From NCBI GenBank assembly GCA_944383265.1, contig CALWOX010000002.1:268859-332858 (forward strand): a DNA stretch of 64,000 nucleotides, read 5' to 3'. The stretch comes from an uncultured Lachnospiraceae bacterium. Its GTDB lineage: Bacteria; Bacillota; Clostridia; Lachnospirales; Lachnospiraceae. The position numbers and the translations under genes are program-made. This document shows positions 1-8,489 of this stretch, one piece after another; position 1 is the stretch's first letter, and every line of letters begins with the position of its first letter. The notes under the pieces are model-generated. The model was not told where the DNA came from and searched no databases. It saw only the letters and a list, made by a program, of their open reading frames with translations.

Positions 1-1207
1 GATAATTTGTGGGAGCTGAGCCTCCTCCGACCTGATCAAGGCATTTCTCAACCTCATACGAAAATGAGGGAACCGCCTCGCAAAGCTTTGCCATAAGCTC
101 CTTTGCCTTTTCGGAAAGTTCCTCCTCTGTGGAGCTTATCATCCTTAAGACAGGTATGTCCTTCATAGCCTTGTCTTCATCCTGATACTGATAGAAGGTG
201 GTCTCAAGAGCCGCAAGTGTCATCTTGTCAACCCTGAAAGCCCTCGCCAAAGGATGCTTTTTCATAAGATCTATATACTTTTTGCTGCCTATTATGATAC
301 CCGCCTGAGGGCCTCCAAGAAGCTTGTCTCCCGAAAACAGTATTACATCGGGTCCCGCCGCTACAGCGTCCTTTACAGTAGGCTCATTTACACCGTATCT
401 GTGAAGATCTGTCATAAGTCCGTTTCCCATATCGTAGATCACAGGGACACGGAATTTCTTTCCGAGTTCTACCATATCAGGGAGGCTTACGTCCTCCGTA
501 AAGCCGACTATCCTGTAATTCGAAGTGTGGACCTTCATAAAGGCTCCGGTCATTTCCTCATTATAAGCGTTCTCATAGTCGGAGGGCTTTGTCTTGTTGG
601 TGGTTCCAACCTCCTTGAGGAATGCTCCCGACTCACTCATAACGTCAGGGATCCTGAAGGAGCCTCCGATCTCCACGAGCTCTCCCCTCGATACAACGAC
701 CTCCTTGCCTCTGGCCATAGCCGCAAGGACTATCATCGTGGCCGCCGCGTTGTTGTTTACGACCATAGCGGCCTCGGCTCCTGTCACCTTTCTGACGGCA
801 GCCTCCACTATATCCTGTCTCGAGCCTCTCTGACCTCTCTTTAAATCATACTCAAGAGTTGAATAAGAATCAGCCACCTCGGCTACAGCAGCAGCTGCTG
901 CCTTGGAAAGCTCAGCCCTTCCGAGATTTGTGTGGAGGACAACTCCCGTAGCATTGATGACTCTTCTCAAATTCTTTTTCTTTTTCTCTGTAATAGAGGA
1001 GACTATATCGCTTATGAGCTCATCCTTGTCGGATATCTCCGTAAGCTTTCCCTCCAGTATCTCCTCTCTTATGCTGTCCAGCTTTTCTCTCACTGAATCA
1101 ACTATTACATTTCGCGGCGTATCCTTATAAAAAAATAAAAGGCGCTCATCCATAAGCACCTCATCTACCTTAGGAATATGCCGCAACAAACTGCGAACCT
1201 CTCCCAT
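1..1207 (-). CDS. selA: SelA, L-seryl-tRNA(Sec) selenium transferase (partial, C-terminus off the left edge)
   Basis: PLP enzyme that converts seryl-tRNA(Sec) to selenocysteyl-tRNA(Sec) using selenophosphate. My reverse translation is open to the window edge, about 402 codons, so roughly the last 60 residues of a normal SelA are missing. It shows the typical N-terminal helical region, the run RRVINATGVVLHTNLGRA, and the PLP-lysine motif SGDKLLGGPQAG. An ATG at 1213 is also in frame, but GGGAG at 1217-1221 is 9 nt from the ATG at 1207 and only 3 nt from 1213, so 1207 is preferred. It lies 42 bp downstream of tRNA-Sec, apparently in the same transcript. The identity is firm. Confidence 0.95.
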   Translation of the reverse strand, partial: MGEVRSLLRHIPKVDEVLMDERLLFFYKDTPRNVIVDSVREKLDSIREEILEGKLTEISDKDELISDIVSSITEKKKKNLRRVINATGVVLHTNLGRAELSKAAAAAVAEVADSYSTLEYDLKRGQRGSRQDIVEAAVRKVTGAEAAMVVNNNAAATMIVLAAMARGKEVVVSRGELVEIGGSFRIPDVMSESGAFLKEVGTTNKTKPSDYENAYNEEMTGAFMKVHTSNYRIVGFTEDVSLPDMVELGKKFRVPVIYDMGNGLMTDLHRYGVNEPTVKDAVAAGPDVILFSGDKLLGGPQAGIIIGSKKYIDLMKKHPLARAFRVDKMTLAALETTFYQYQDEDKAMKDIPVLRMISSTEEELSEKAKELMAKLCEAVPSFSYEVEKCLDQVGGGSAPTNY

Positions 1208-1249
1208 AATCATAATCTCCCATCTAAGTGCTAAGGTAATAAAGAAGAA

Positions 1250-1343
1250 CGGAGGAGGTGGGAATCGAACCCACCCGAGAGGCTCTTAACCCCTCACAAC
1301 GGTTTTGAAGACCGCGAGGCACACCAGCAACCTATCTGCCTCC
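1250..1343 (-). tRNA. selC: tRNA-Sec (anticodon UCA)
   Basis: Reading the minus strand gives a 94-nt tRNA with a 7-nt anticodon loop CTTCAAA (anticodon UCA, which reads UGA), a very long variable arm (GAGG/CCTC stem), a long D arm, T loop TTCGATT and discriminator G73, all hallmarks of selenocysteine tRNA. CCA is not encoded. The acceptor strands GGAGGCAG and CTCCTCC pair well only if C6 is bulged: a perfect partner would be CTGCCTCC, one G longer. The D stem also needs a bulged U. It sits directly upstream of selA and two UGA-containing grd genes lie in the window, so the function is well supported despite the odd acceptor. Confidence 0.93.
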
Positions 1344-1395
1344 ATATTATCAAAGCTGTAAGACTAAATATCTATTCATTTTTGACTGCTCCCAT

Positions 1396-1424
1396 ATTAT
1401 AGCCCATTTCATAGTGATACGCAA
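1396..1424 (-). promoter_or_regulatory. Promoter of selC-selA
   Basis: Minus-strand hexamers TTGCGT (1419-1424) and TATAAT (1396-1401) are separated by exactly 17 bp, a sigma-A-type promoter. The predicted start, near 1388, is about 45 nt before the tRNA 5' end. No other promoter is obvious between the tRNA and selA. Confidence 0.75.
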
Positions 1425-1510
1425 GCGTTTTTAAATGAATTTGTATTTTTTTTCACATAAGAATTATAATGCGTAAAATGTTTATCAGAAAACGTGATTA
1501 TAAAAGAAGA

Positions 1511-1606
1511 TATTCTGTACCCCGTTTACCTGCAGGCTCTCCGACTGCTTTATATAAACGCTTTGTATAAGAGCCGCTGTGTATATGATATACGTTGTAC
1601 AGAATA
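1511..1606 (-). terminator. Nested inverted repeats after argF; possible arg operon terminator or structured RNA
   Basis: A perfect 10-bp inverted repeat (TATTCTGTAC at 1511-1520, GTACAGAATA at 1597-1606) encloses a second perfect 6-bp one (GGCTCT at 1535-1540, AGAGCC at 1570-1575). Read on the minus strand, the outer stem is followed by a T-rich run (ATCTTCTTTT), so this may be where the arginine transcript ends 24 bp beyond the argF stop. The spacing is unusually wide for a terminator, and an unrelated structured RNA is possible. The rest of the 1344-1629 gap holds only the selC promoter. Confidence 0.35.
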
Positions 1607-1629
1607 CCTTATTATCTGTCGACTATCCG

Positions 1630-2541
1630 CTATTTATCTTCCATCAGCTTTACCATTATTGCCTTCTGGGCATGGAGGCGATTCTCAGCCTCGTCAAAGA
1701 TCTCGTCAGCATGAGCCTCAAAGACCTCCTCACTTATCTCCTCTCCCCTGTGGGCGGGAAGACAGTGCTGTACCATTACATCCTTTGCACAGACAGAGAG
1801 TAATTCCGAATTTACCTGATATCCGGCAAATACCTTTTTACGCTCCTCGGCCTCCTTCTCCATTCCCATTGATGCCCAGACGTCCGTAAATACCACATCT
1901 GCCTTGCAGGCTGCGTCCATGATATTTTCAGTGAGCTCAAACATATCTCCGTATCCCTTTGCAAATTCCAGGACCTTTTCGTCAGGCTTGTGGTCTGCGG
2001 GAGTTGCCACAGCCACCTTCATGCCTACCTTAAGTCCTCCTACTATAAGAGAGTTTGCCATATTGTTTCCGTCGCCTATATAGCACATCTTAAGCCCGGA
2101 GAAGCCGCCCTTGTACTCTCTTATCGTCATAAGATCGGCCATTACCTGGCAGGGGTGAGCAAAATCCGTAAGTCCGTTTATCACAGGTATCGAGCCGTAT
2201 TCGGCAAGATCCTCGACCTCTTTTTGAGCAAAGGTCCTTATCATTATCCCGTCAAGATATCTCGAGAGGACTCTCGCAGTATCCCGAACCGGCTCCCCTC
2301 TTCCTATCTGGAGATCATTTGACGAGAGGAAAAGGCCTGTGCCCCCGAGCTGATATATTCCCGTTTCAAAAGACACTCTCGTTCTTGTGGAGCTTTTCTG
2401 AAAGATCATTCCGAGAGTCTTTCCCTTAAGCCTCTGATGCTCTATTCCGTGCTTTTTTTCGTATTTAAGCTGATCCGCTGTGTTTAAAAGTTCGATTATC
2501 TGCTCCCCGCTCACGTCAAGGAGCTTTAAAAAATGCTTCAT
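1630..2541 (-). CDS. argF: Ornithine carbamoyltransferase
   Basis: Makes citrulline from ornithine and carbamoyl phosphate in cytosolic arginine synthesis. The 303-residue product has the normal family length, with the carbamoyl-phosphate motif STRTR at 51-55, HPCQ at 129-132 and the ornithine-site HCLP at 259-262. Last gene of the arg operon. Its ATG shares one base with the argD stop codon (TAATG), which suggests translational coupling. The argI naming is equally possible because the two are the same enzyme. Nothing is missing from the active site. Confidence 0.95.
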   Translation of the reverse strand: MKHFLKLLDVSGEQIIELLNTADQLKYEKKHGIEHQRLKGKTLGMIFQKSSTRTRVSFETGIYQLGGTGLFLSSNDLQIGRGEPVRDTARVLSRYLDGIMIRTFAQKEVEDLAEYGSIPVINGLTDFAHPCQVMADLMTIREYKGGFSGLKMCYIGDGNNMANSLIVGGLKVGMKVAVATPADHKPDEKVLEFAKGYGDMFELTENIMDAACKADVVFTDVWASMGMEKEAEERKKVFAGYQVNSELLSVCAKDVMVQHCLPAHRGEEISEEVFEAHADEIFDEAENRLHAQKAIMVKLMEDK

Positions 2542-3716
2542 TACGACAATACCTCCTTCAGTATCTCAAGTCCTCTGTTTATTTCATCATAACTTATGTT
2601 AAGGGGCGGAAGGAGCCTTATTTTCTCCTTTGCCGTAAGGACTATAAGCCCCCTCTCAAGGCATTCCGAGGCTGCGATCTTGCTGTCTGTTTTTTTAGGC
2701 AGTATTCCTATCATCAGACCTTTTCCCGTGACAGCTGCAACGCCTTTCACCTTAAGGAGTTCAGCCCTAATATATTCTCCCTTTTTCCTTATATCGGAAA
2801 GCATATCCTCGTCTATGCGGCTTAAAACCGCCATAGCTCCCGCGCAGGACACAGGATTTCCGCCAAATGTAGAGCCGTGAGTTCCCGCTGTGAGTGTATT
2901 CATGCATTTCTCACCGAGAAGTACAGCTCCAATAGGAAGTCCTCCACCGAGGCCCTTTGCAAGAGAAGCTATATCAGGAACCACTCCGTAATTCTCACAG
3001 CACAGGAAGCTTCCTGTCCTTCCTATTCCTGTCTGGACCTCATCAGCCAAAAGGAGTATGTCCCTCTTATGGCAGACATCTTCAACATAACGGATATAAT
3101 CCTCCGAAAGCTCTATGACTCCGCCCTCGCCCTGAATAAATTCAAGCATTATTCCGCATACATCATCAGATGAAAGAGCTGCCTCCAAGGCCTTTTCATC
3201 TCCCGCCTCCACAAACTCAAAGCCCTCTGTAAAAGGATCAAAGAATTTATGGAAAGCCTGCTGTCCTGTTGCGGAAAGTGTCGTCACAGTCCTTCCGTGA
3301 AAGGAATTTACAAGGGTGATTATCTTATGTCTTCCCGCCCCGTATTTATCAAAGCTGTACTTCCTTGCGGCCTTTATCATTCCTTCGTTGGCCTCTGCTC
3401 CTGAGTTTGCAAAAAATATCTTTTTGGCAAAGCTCCTGTCACAAAGCATTTTGGCAAGCTCCGCCTGCGGCTCTGTATAATACAGATTTGAAATATGCTG
3501 AAGCTTTTTTGCCTGAGAGCAGACCGCTTCGACCCAACCGCTATCGCAAAAGCCGAGAGAATTCACTCCTATACCGCTTGAAAAATCTATATATTCTTTC
3601 CCTTCCTTATCTGTGCATATCGCGCCTTTTCCGCTTTCAGCATAGAGAGGGGATCTTGCGTATGTACCTGCTATATACGCATTGTCCCACTCACGGATCT
3701 CGTCCTTTGTTAACAT
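2541..3716 (-). CDS. argD: Acetylornithine aminotransferase
   Basis: PLP-dependent class III aminotransferase that transfers the amino group from glutamate to N-acetylglutamate semialdehyde. The 391 residues include SGAEANE (105-111) for cofactor phosphate binding, the acidic residue in LLLADEVQTG (D225) and the Schiff-base lysine K254 in SLAKGLGGG. It lies between argB and argF in the arginine operon, which favours ArgD over related ornithine or GABA aminotransferases. A 105-bp gap separates it from argB, with no clear promoter or terminator seen in it. Confidence 0.94.
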   Translation of the reverse strand: MLTKDEIREWDNAYIAGTYARSPLYAESGKGAICTDKEGKEYIDFSSGIGVNSLGFCDSGWVEAVCSQAKKLQHISNLYYTEPQAELAKMLCDRSFAKKIFFANSGAEANEGMIKAARKYSFDKYGAGRHKIITLVNSFHGRTVTTLSATGQQAFHKFFDPFTEGFEFVEAGDEKALEAALSSDDVCGIMLEFIQGEGGVIELSEDYIRYVEDVCHKRDILLLADEVQTGIGRTGSFLCCENYGVVPDIASLAKGLGGGLPIGAVLLGEKCMNTLTAGTHGSTFGGNPVSCAGAMAVLSRIDEDMLSDIRKKGEYIRAELLKVKGVAAVTGKGLMIGILPKKTDSKIAASECLERGLIVLTAKEKIRLLPPLNISYDEINRGLEILKEVLS

Positions 3717-3821
3717 TTTACAGTCCTTACCGCCTTTCCTGATTTCTGATCATCATACCCTGATATCTTGTATTTCAGGTCATTACTTGGAAATTTTTTT
3801 ATATTTCCCGGCAGTCCTTTA

Positions 3822-4697
3822 TCAGCCGACAAACATAGTGCCGATACCCTCATCAGTCATCAGCTCTATGAGAAGTGAATGGGGGATCCTTCCGTCTATG
3901 ATAAAGGCTCTGTGAACCCCTCTTCTGACCGCCTCCACACAGCACTCCACTTTCGGTATCATGCCCCCACTTATAATACCCTCTCTCATGAGACCGGGAA
4001 CCTCACTCACCCTTACCTCGGGTATAAGGCTTTCCTCGTCACTGCTGTCTCTCAAAAGTCCCCTCACATCCGTAAGGGACACAAGATTTTCCGCCTTAAG
4101 TTCCGCCGCTATCCTTGCAGCCGCCGTATCCGCGTTTATGTTGTAGACCTTTCCGTCATATCCGCAGCCGAGAGTCGCTATGACAGGTATATATCCCTTC
4201 TCTATGGTGTCAAATACAGGCTTTGTATCAACAGATACTATCTCTCCAACATATCCCGGATCCTCTCCGTCCTTTTTAACTCTGCGGGCCCTGATCATTC
4301 CTCCGTCTATTCCGCACAGCCCGAGAGCGTTCCCGCCCTCCTGCTGAATGAGATTTACAAGATCCTTGTTTGTCTTTCCCGCAAGTACCATCTGAACTAT
4401 ACGAAGAGTCTCCTCGTCCGTATATCTCAGACCTCCCACAAATCGACTCTCCTTGCCAATAGCCTTAAGAGCTTCGTTTATCTCGGGTCCTCCGCCGTGA
4501 ACCAACACTATCTTTATGCCCACAAGCCTCAAAAGTATGATGTCCTTCATAACCGCCGACTTAAGCATGTCCTCGGTCATGGCGTTTCCGCCGTATTTTA
4601 CGACTACTACCTTGCCGCTGTATTCCTTTATATAAGGAAGGGCCTGAGCAAGTATCAAAGCCTTTTCCTGATTATTTATCTGCATTGCGCTTTTCAT
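3822..4697 (-). CDS. argB: Acetylglutamate kinase
   Basis: Phosphorylates N-acetylglutamate, usually the arginine-feedback step of the cyclic pathway. Amino-acid-kinase fold with VVKYGGNAM near the N-terminus, VHGGGPEIN for substrate binding and NINADTAAARIA near the ATP site. The open frame reaches back to 4748 inside argJ, but the AGGGGG ribosome site is 9 nt from the ATG at 4697 (MKSAMQ), giving 291 residues, the usual family length. The start lies 13 bp after the argJ stop, so the two are co-transcribed. Confidence 0.95.
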   Translation of the reverse strand: MKSAMQINNQEKALILAQALPYIKEYSGKVVVVKYGGNAMTEDMLKSAVMKDIILLRLVGIKIVLVHGGGPEINEALKAIGKESRFVGGLRYTDEETLRIVQMVLAGKTNKDLVNLIQQEGGNALGLCGIDGGMIRARRVKKDGEDPGYVGEIVSVDTKPVFDTIEKGYIPVIATLGCGYDGKVYNINADTAAARIAAELKAENLVSLTDVRGLLRDSSDEESLIPEVRVSEVPGLMREGIISGGMIPKVECCVEAVRRGVHRAFIIDGRIPHSLLIELMTDEGIGTMFVG

Positions 4698-4710
4698 TTC
4701 GCTCATCCCC

Positions 4711-5931
4711 CTATGTACGGTAATCTCCGTTAATTCCCACATAATCATAGGTCAAATCACAGCCCCATGCCGTAGCCTCTCCCTCTCCCTGACAGAGATC
4801 CGCCTCTATTAATATCTCATTTTCGCTTAATATCTTAAGGGCTTCCTTTTCGGAAAAGGGAACACCGGCTCCGTCCCGACATACTGTTATCCTGCCTGCA
4901 GATGAGGCTATGCTTACTCCTGCCTTTGATACGTCAAAGTCCCCATCAGTATAGCCTATAGCACACAGTATCCTCCCCCAGTTTGCATCTTTTCCGAACA
5001 TTGCCGCTTTGAGGAGATTGGAGCAAACGACTGATTTTGCAATCTTTCCCGCAGTGGCTTTATCCGGAGCTCCCTTTACAGTACACTCAAGAAGCTTTGT
5101 AGCTCCCTCTCCGTCTGCCGCAAGCTCCTTTGACAGGTTTCTGCAAAGCTCAAAAAGCGCTTCTTTAAACATGTCATAGTCCTCACCCCGTTCCTCTATC
5201 AAAGTATTTCCGGCCTCTCCCGATGCCATTATAGTGAACATGTCATTGGTGGAGGTATCCCCGTCAACAGATATCATATTGAAGGTGTCGTCAGCCGTCT
5301 CCCTGCAGGCCTCCTTTAAAAGCTCGGGACTTATAGCAACATCCGTCGTCACAAAGCAAAGCATGGTAGCCATATTCGGGTGTATCATACCTGAGCCCTT
5401 TGCTATGCCTCCTATAAAGCAGGCCTTTCCCTGAAGCTCAAAGCTTATTGCGGCCTCCTTGAGCTTTGTATCCGTAGTCATAATGGCGCTTGCCGCATCA
5501 GGGCTCCCCTTTAGGCTTAACGACTCCTTAAGAGCGCCCATGGAAGCCTTTACAGGCTCTATGGGAAGAGGCTGCCCTATGACCCCCGTTGAAGCTATAA
5601 TAATATCATTCTCATCTATATTAAGTATCTCTGCCGCGCTTTTACACATCTCCTCAGCTATATATATGCCGTCGGCGTTACAGGTGTTGGCATTTCCCGA
5701 ATTACAGAGCACCGCCCTCGCCCTTCCGTTTTCAAGGTGGGCAGCCGTCACCTTAAGAGGTGCTCCTTTTACCTTGTTTTTAGTGTACACCGCAGCTGCG
5801 GCGCATTCCCTGTCTGCAAATATAAGCGCCAGGTCCTTCTTTTCAGGATTCTTGCGGATACCCGCATGAACACCTCCTGCCGTAAATCCCTTCGGGGCAC
5901 ATACTCCCCCTTCAACAAATGTATAAGACAT
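4711..5931 (-). CDS. argJ: Glutamate N-acetyltransferase (ornithine acetyltransferase)
   Basis: Recycles the acetyl group from N-acetylornithine to glutamate and, if bifunctional, can also use acetyl-CoA. The 406-residue proenzyme carries the self-cleavage site in HPNMATML, with T189 as the expected new N-terminal nucleophile of the beta chain. The oxyanion-hole segment STGVIGQPLP (114-123) is present. No argA-type synthase appears in the operon, so a bifunctional ArgJ would be enough to prime the pathway; this is inference. It starts 32 bp after the argC stop. Confidence 0.94.
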   Translation of the reverse strand: MSYTFVEGGVCAPKGFTAGGVHAGIRKNPEKKDLALIFADRECAAAAVYTKNKVKGAPLKVTAAHLENGRARAVLCNSGNANTCNADGIYIAEEMCKSAAEILNIDENDIIIASTGVIGQPLPIEPVKASMGALKESLSLKGSPDAASAIMTTDTKLKEAAISFELQGKACFIGGIAKGSGMIHPNMATMLCFVTTDVAISPELLKEACRETADDTFNMISVDGDTSTNDMFTIMASGEAGNTLIEERGEDYDMFKEALFELCRNLSKELAADGEGATKLLECTVKGAPDKATAGKIAKSVVCSNLLKAAMFGKDANWGRILCAIGYTDGDFDVSKAGVSIASSAGRITVCRDGAGVPFSEKEALKILSENEILIEADLCQGEGEATAWGCDLTYDYVGINGDYRT

Positions 5932-5963
5932 AAAACTTCTATCTCCTTAATCCTTCGGATCTT

Positions 5964-7091
5964 TTAAAATGCGGGAGGGATCATACAAAGTGCCGTATCC
6001 TCCTCAAATCCGCACGCAATATTCATATTTTGCACCGCCTGCCCTGCGGCTCCCTTTACCATGTTGTCAAGGACAGATACTATTATGAGCCTTCCGGTCC
6101 TCTTGTCCTCATGAAGAGAAATATGACAGAAATTAGAGTACTTGATATTTTTGATATTAGCCGTCATGCCGTCAGGAAGGATCTTTACAAATTTTTCTTC
6201 TCCATAGGCCTTCTCATATATCTCTCTTACCTTTAAAAAATCAAAGCCCTCCTTAAAAGAAGCATATATGGTAGATTCTATTCCCCTGTTTGCAGGCAAA
6301 AGATGCGGAACAAAGGTCAGCTTGAAGCTCTTCCCCGATATCTCATTAAGTACCTGCTCTATCTCCGGGGTATGCCTGTGACAGGCTGTTTTATAAGGCG
6401 AAAACGCTTCGTTACATTCAGTAAAATGCGTATTTAGTGCAAGACCCCTTCCCGCTCCTGTGGCTCCGGATTTTGAGTCTGCTATTATGCTTTCGGTATC
6501 CACCGCTCCCGCAGCTATCGCGGGGTAAAGCCCAAGACATATTGAGGTGACATAGCATCCGGGGTTTGCAATGATAAGCCCTTTTTTATGGGAGAAGGAT
6601 TCAGACTCCTCTGACTCTTTGATATTCTCTATCCCTTTGGTACTCTTTACATCTTTGGTATCCTTTATATTTTTAAGCAGCCTTCTGTGAAGCTCAGGTA
6701 TACTGTATACTGCAGCTTCATGCAGCTCCGTCTCGGAATAATGACCTCCATACCATTCTGTATAATCCTTTTCATCCTTCAGCCTGAAATCTGCACCCAT
6801 ATCTATAAAAAGCTTCCCTGATTCAAAGCATTTCTTTGCCATAGGCTCCGAATGGCCCGCAGGCAGGGAGGCAAATATAATATCGCAGTCTGAGGTGACC
6901 GCCTCATCATCTGTAAGGACAAGGTCGCATATCCCTGTAAGCTGAGGGTATATATCACTTATCCATTCTCCCTTGTAGCTCACCGAGGATACGCTTTTAA
7001 GCTCTACCTCAGGATGAGCCAATAACAGTCTCACAAGCTCAAAGCCCGCATATCCTGTCGCTCCTATAACTCCCGCCTTCAGCTTATCCAT
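5964..7091 (-). CDS. argC: N-acetyl-gamma-glutamyl-phosphate reductase with a repeat-built insertion
   Basis: NADPH-dependent reduction of N-acetylglutamyl phosphate to the semialdehyde. Rossmann motif GVIGATGYAG (7-16) and catalytic C179 in NPGCYVTS are visible. At 375 residues it is about 30 longer than usual. The excess is a lysine/glutamate-rich stretch near residues 139-168, just before the catalytic cysteine, encoded by three tandem 18-bp repeats at 6616-6669. The reading frame is intact through it. It starts 2 bp after the argH stop. Confidence 0.94.
   Translation of the reverse strand: MDKLKAGVIGATGYAGFELVRLLLAHPEVELKSVSSVSYKGEWISDIYPQLTGICDLVLTDDEAVTSDCDIIFASLPAGHSEPMAKKCFESGKLFIDMGADFRLKDEKDYTEWYGGHYSETELHEAAVYSIPELHRRLLKNIKDTKDVKSTKGIENIKESEESESFSHKKGLIIANPGCYVTSICLGLYPAIAAGAVDTESIIADSKSGATGAGRGLALNTHFTECNEAFSPYKTACHRHTPEIEQVLNEISGKSFKLTFVPHLLPANRGIESTIYASFKEGFDFLKVREIYEKAYGEEKFVKILPDGMTANIKNIKYSNFCHISLHEDKRTGRLIIVSVLDNMVKGAAGQAVQNMNIACGFEEDTALCMIPPAF
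6616..6669. repeat. Three tandem 18-bp repeats inside argC
   Basis: Units 6616-6633, 6634-6651 and 6652-6669 are imperfect copies of one 18-mer (core CTTTGGTA). On the minus strand each adds six residues of the pattern NIKDTK, DVKSTK, GIENIK. The unit is a multiple of three, so copy-number change would leave argC in frame. Confidence 0.85.
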
Positions 7092-7093
7092 TT

Positions 7094-8473
7094 TTATAGT
7101 TCCTCCATCAGAAATTCCCTGACTTTTGCTATCTGTCTCTTTACCTCACAGGGAGCAGGGCCTCCCGCGCTCTTACGTTCTCTTACACATACCTCAAGGG
7201 ATATTTTTTCGTATATATCCTCATCAAATTCCGGACAGGCAGCCTTATATTCCTCTATAGGAAGAGTCTCAAGAGTGAGCCCTTTTTCTATGCACTGAGC
7301 CACAAGCTGCCCCGTGATCTTATAGGCATCCCTGAATGCCACGCCCTTTTTTGTAAGATAATCCGCACAATCCGTAGCATTTATAAATCCCCTTGCCGCC
7401 GCATTTCTCATATTTTCCTTGAGAACGCGACAGGTGGAAAGCATGGGCGTAAAGGTGTCAAGGCAAAGCTTTACAGTATCAATGGCGTCAAATATCGCTT
7501 CCTTATCTTCCTGCATGTCCTTATTGTATGCAAGAGAAAGGCCCTTCATCATGGTAAGAAGGCTCATAAGGTCCCCGTAAACCCTTGAGGTCTTTCCCCT
7601 CACAAGCTCCGCCACATCGGGATTCTTCTTTTGAGGCATGATAGATGATCCTGTGGAAAAGGCGTCGTCAAGCTCTATAAATTTAAATTCCCATGAGCAC
7701 CATGCTATTATCTCCTCCGAAAATCTCGAAAGGTGCATCATTATTAGAGAGAGGGCAGAGGCAAGCTCTATGCAAAAATCTCTGTCGGACACAGAATCAA
7801 GGGAGTTCAAGGTAGGGCCGTCAAAGCCGAGGATGTCAGCCGTCATATCTCTGTCTGTGGGATATGTTGTCCCTGCAAGGGCGCAGGCCCCCAGTGGGCT
7901 GAAATTCATGCGCTTTACAGTATCTTTGATCCTTCCCACATCTCTCATAAGCATTGATGCATAGGCCATAAGGTGGTGTGCAAAAGTCACAGGCTGTGCT
8001 CTTTGAAGATGCGTATATCCCGGCATAACTGTATCCAAGTGCATATCTCCCATGTCGCAGAGGACCTTGATAAGATCCTTCAGCTTTTCAATAAGCTCAT
8101 ATGACTCGTCTCTAAGATAAAGCCTTATGTCAAGGGCCACCTGATCGTTTCTTGACCTTGCCGTATGCAGCCTTTTCCCGGCATCGCCGATCCTTTTTGT
8201 GAGTTCCGCCTCAATAAACATATGTATATCCTCGGCATCGGGATCAAATTGAAGCTTTCCCGAAATTATGTCCTCATAAATAGTGAGAAGGCCTTCCTTT
8301 ATCTTCTCCCCATCCTCTGCGGAAATGATTCCGGTCTCTGAAAGCATAGCGGCGTGGGCCAGAGATCCTCTTATGTCCTGCTTATACATTCTCGAGTCAA
8401 ATCTTATTGAGGAATTAAAATCATTCACCCTCTCATCGGCCTCTTTGGAAAATCTTCCGGCCCAAAGCTTCAT
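7094..8473 (-). CDS. argH: Argininosuccinate lyase
   Basis: Splits argininosuccinate into arginine and fumarate, the final step of the pathway. The 459 residues match the family length. The fumarase/aspartase superfamily signature GSSIMPQKKNPD carries the flexible catalytic-loop serine, and THLQRAQPVTFAHH holds the conserved histidine region. Second gene of the operon, 16 bp after the argG stop and 2 bp before argC. No anomalies seen. Confidence 0.95.
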   Translation of the reverse strand: MKLWAGRFSKEADERVNDFNSSIRFDSRMYKQDIRGSLAHAAMLSETGIISAEDGEKIKEGLLTIYEDIISGKLQFDPDAEDIHMFIEAELTKRIGDAGKRLHTARSRNDQVALDIRLYLRDESYELIEKLKDLIKVLCDMGDMHLDTVMPGYTHLQRAQPVTFAHHLMAYASMLMRDVGRIKDTVKRMNFSPLGACALAGTTYPTDRDMTADILGFDGPTLNSLDSVSDRDFCIELASALSLIMMHLSRFSEEIIAWCSWEFKFIELDDAFSTGSSIMPQKKNPDVAELVRGKTSRVYGDLMSLLTMMKGLSLAYNKDMQEDKEAIFDAIDTVKLCLDTFTPMLSTCRVLKENMRNAAARGFINATDCADYLTKKGVAFRDAYKITGQLVAQCIEKGLTLETLPIEEYKAACPEFDEDIYEKISLEVCVRERKSAGGPAPCEVKRQIAKVREFLMEEL

Positions 8474-8489
8474 AGCTGTATCCTCCGTT

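Noticed and set aside
254..1130. Three plus-strand open frames opposite selA
   Set aside because: They are shadows: the minus strand encodes a full SelA sequence with family motifs, and the plus frames have no ribosome sites or recognisable domains.
3717..3821. A separate promoter for argD in the 105-bp gap after argB
   Set aside because: No convincing hexamer pair was found; the gap is short enough for read-through.
3811..3824. CCGGCAGTCCTTT motif shared with the selD/purA terminator at 22024
   Set aside because: A 13-base match in a 64-kb window is expected by chance and the two contexts differ.
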